Shown: one piece after another, positions 5,819 through 7,105 of the stretch | How the letters are laid out: the number at the start of each line of letters is the position of its first letter | Numbering within the stretch: position 1 is the stretch's first letter | Source of the DNA: DATEMK01 sp035275625 | Lineage (GTDB): Bacteria > Bacteroidota > Bacteroidia > AKYH767-A > OLB10 | Direction of reading: 5' to 3' | DNA length: 7,105 nucleotides | NCBI GenBank assembly: GCA_035275625.1 | Contig: DATEMK010000173.1 | Coordinates: 1-7,105, forward strand | Translations under genes and position numbers: made by a program | Notes under the pieces: generated by a model | The model's database searches: none | Seen by the model: only the letters and a program-made list of their open reading frames with translations | Told to the model about the DNA's origin: nothing

Positions 5819-7105
5819 ATGTCACACAGAAGCAATCGTTTAAAACCGTCCAATCGTTTAAAAACCTCAGCCAAGCTGGCATTAGCCGTTGCAGGAACCA
5901 CCATAGCAGCATTAATTGTGCTTCTCTTCATTTTTTTTAATTTATCAAAACAGGAAAATTCATTTGGTCAAAGCCTGATGGTTTTCGAAAGCGCTGACGT
6001 ACTCCAGGACACTTCTTCCGTTTTCCGGGGAAGCATTAACCAGGCAATTCTGGGTGTGGAGGTAAAGACCTCAGGAAATAAAAACCCGGTAAAGCTTGCT
6101 AACATCACCTTTTCAGCAAGCGGCACATCATTACCTGTAATAAAAAATATTGAAAACGCACGCTTATGGTTTACGGGAAATGACAATAATTTCAATACCT
6201 CTGTTCAGATCGGACAAACACTGCCGCAGATCACTGAAAATAATTTTGACATTATTGTTAACCGGCAGCTAAATCCGGGTAAAAATTATTTCTGGCTTAC
6301 GTGTGATATCAAAGCTGATGCAGCAGCAAAAAACGGAACCATAGATGCTCAATGCATCAGTTTGCGAATCGGGACCAATACATTTATCCCCATGTTATCC
6401 TCACCTGCAGGTAAAAAGAAAATTTTTTCAAATACTCCTTATTTTTCTACCGGGCATTCAGGATTTAACCAGCCCGATATGTGGAACTCTAAACGTGACG
6501 GCTCCGGCAGGGAACCCGATAAACAAGATGATCTTAATAACTGTTATTTTATTCAAAGCGGGCATAACCTGACGAATACTTCGGAGACAATTCTTGGCTC
6601 TGTTATAATCGAAAAACACGGTTGCCTGAAGGCGAAACAGCCGCTTAATGCAAATTATTTACTTGTAACTGACGGAGGAATTTACCAGCAGGAATTTTCA
6701 ATTAAAGAGGGGAACCCGGTAAAAAATTTCAAAATGGATAACGGGGCAAATTATATTCATCTTAATGATGGAAAATTACCGGGCGTTAAAAAATATTTCA
6801 GTCCGCATTCCAATCAGTGTTTTTACCAATACAGCGCTGAAACTTTTTCTGAAAAAGTGGTTTGCGGAAATGTTTTGATCAATTCTGCGCAAGGCTCTAC
6901 GCTGGATATCAGTAACGCTTTTAAAAACATACAGGGCGATCTTGAGCTTCATAAAACGGGGATGAATAATTTTCTGTTTGTCGGAAAAACAGACACCCTG
7001 AACATTGGCGGAAGCCTGATTTTTTCGGGAGGAACTTTTGTTGCATCCGGCCTTTCGAATACTTCAGTTGTTATAAACATAGGAGAAGATCTTATTATGA
7101 AAAGC
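5819..7105 (+). CDS. Secreted or surface protein with BNR-associated N-terminal domain and beta-repeat region, 3'-truncated by window edge
   Basis: 429 codons are visible from ATG 5819 with no stop before the window end; an in-frame TAA lies at 5810-5812, which fixes the start region. After a basic 19-residue N-terminus comes a hydrophobic stretch (about 20-41, ALAVAGTTIAALIVLLFIFF) acting as signal peptide or signal anchor. Residues about 53-199 match the BNR-repeat-associated N-terminal domain: S-V-F-R-G-S-x-N-Q-x-I-L-G-V-E-V, then L-x-N-I-T-F-x-x-x-G-T, an A-R-L-W-F-T-G-N segment, N-Y-F-W-L-T-C-D-I, and a C-I-S-L-R-I-G close. Residues 222-280 (W-N-S-K-R-D-G-S-G, then NCYFIQSGHNLT) and 320-429 (YSAETFSEKVVCGNVLIN, IQGDLELHKTG, NIGGSLIFSGGTFVASG) look like beta-solenoid or extracellular beta-repeat material common in large, often type IX-secreted, Bacteroidetes surface proteins. 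A C-terminal sorting signal, if any, is outside the window. It is divergent from the polysaccharide block. The catalytic or binding role is unknown; BNR_assoc_N alone does not make it a sialidase. Confidence 0.8.
   Translation, partial: MSHRSNRLKPSNRLKTSAKLALAVAGTTIAALIVLLFIFFNLSKQENSFGQSLMVFESADVLQDTSSVFRGSINQAILGVEVKTSGNKNPVKLANITFSASGTSLPVIKNIENARLWFTGNDNNFNTSVQIGQTLPQITENNFDIIVNRQLNPGKNYFWLTCDIKADAAAKNGTIDAQCISLRIGTNTFIPMLSSPAGKKKIFSNTPYFSTGHSGFNQPDMWNSKRDGSGREPDKQDDLNNCYFIQSGHNLTNTSETILGSVIIEKHGCLKAKQPLNANYLLVTDGGIYQQEFSIKEGNPVKNFKMDNGANYIHLNDGKLPGVKKYFSPHSNQCFYQYSAETFSEKVVCGNVLINSAQGSTLDISNAFKNIQGDLELHKTGMNNFLFVGKTDTLNIGGSLIFSGGTFVASGLSNTSVVINIGEDLIMKS
5831..5866 (+). repeat. 18-bp in-frame tandem duplication at the N-terminus of the surface protein gene
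   Basis: Two adjacent 18-bp units (5831-5848, 5849-5866) share the core CAATCGTTTAAAA and encode SNRLKP then SNRLKT (residues 5-16). They enlarge the basic region before the hydrophobic export segment. Confidence 0.7.

Noticed and set aside
5968..6572. Minus-strand 75-codon frame (5968-6195) and plus-strand 75-codon frame (6345-6572)
   Set aside because: Both overlap the long open frame from 5819 to the window end, which has a recognisable N-terminal domain; these alternatives do not.

Overview
The window looks like a chromosomal segment of a Bacteroidota (Bacteroidetes) genome. The grounds are low GC, all visible stop codons being TAA, starts without clear Shine-Dalgarno sequences, candidate promoters of the Bacteroidetes TTG / TAnnTTTG type, and protein families typical of that phylum (Wzi-type outer-membrane barrel, a distinctive sugar transferase, DUF354 protein, BNR-associated N-terminal domain). 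Genus cannot be read from the sequence.

Layout. Positions 1-5616 hold five minus-strand genes that read right to left: an alpha/alpha-barrel-like protein of unknown activity (4471-5616, TTG start), a DUF354 GT-B-like protein (3357-4415), a divergent sugar transferase / phosphoglycosyl transferase (1996-3129), a Wzi-family outer-membrane protein (136-1779), and the first 35 codons of murB (1-107), which runs off the left edge. A 202-bp divergent intergenic region (5617-5818) separates this block from a plus-strand gene (5819-7105, running off the right edge). That gene encodes a large secreted or surface protein with an N-terminal hydrophobic segment, a BNR-associated N-terminal domain and a beta-rich repeat-like region.

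How the genes may work together. A sugar transferase (lipid-linked sugar priming or transfer), a DUF354 putative glycosyltransferase/epimerase-like protein, an alpha/alpha-barrel protein of the six-hairpin glycosidase type and a Wzi-like surface lectin/barrel together suggest a compact surface or capsular polysaccharide module. It is followed by the peptidoglycan gene murB, 28 bp after the wzi-like gene. The substrate is not readable from sequence. Candidate promoters precede the first gene (5636-5643), the sugar transferase (3217-3250) and the wzi-like gene (1799-1831), so the block may be several overlapping transcription units.

Non-coding structure. The intergenic gaps carry degenerate 7-bp-period repeats (1806-1875, 1960-1987, 4424-4493). 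The two in the wzi upstream gap form a perfect 22-bp inverted repeat around a 96-bp loop, and the third encodes the last residues of the alpha/alpha-barrel protein. Two separate 18-bp in-frame tandem duplications occur inside genes (2482-2517, 5831-5866). I see no RNA genes, CRISPR array, insertion sequence or convincing intrinsic terminator, and no gene-free stretch longer than 300 bp.
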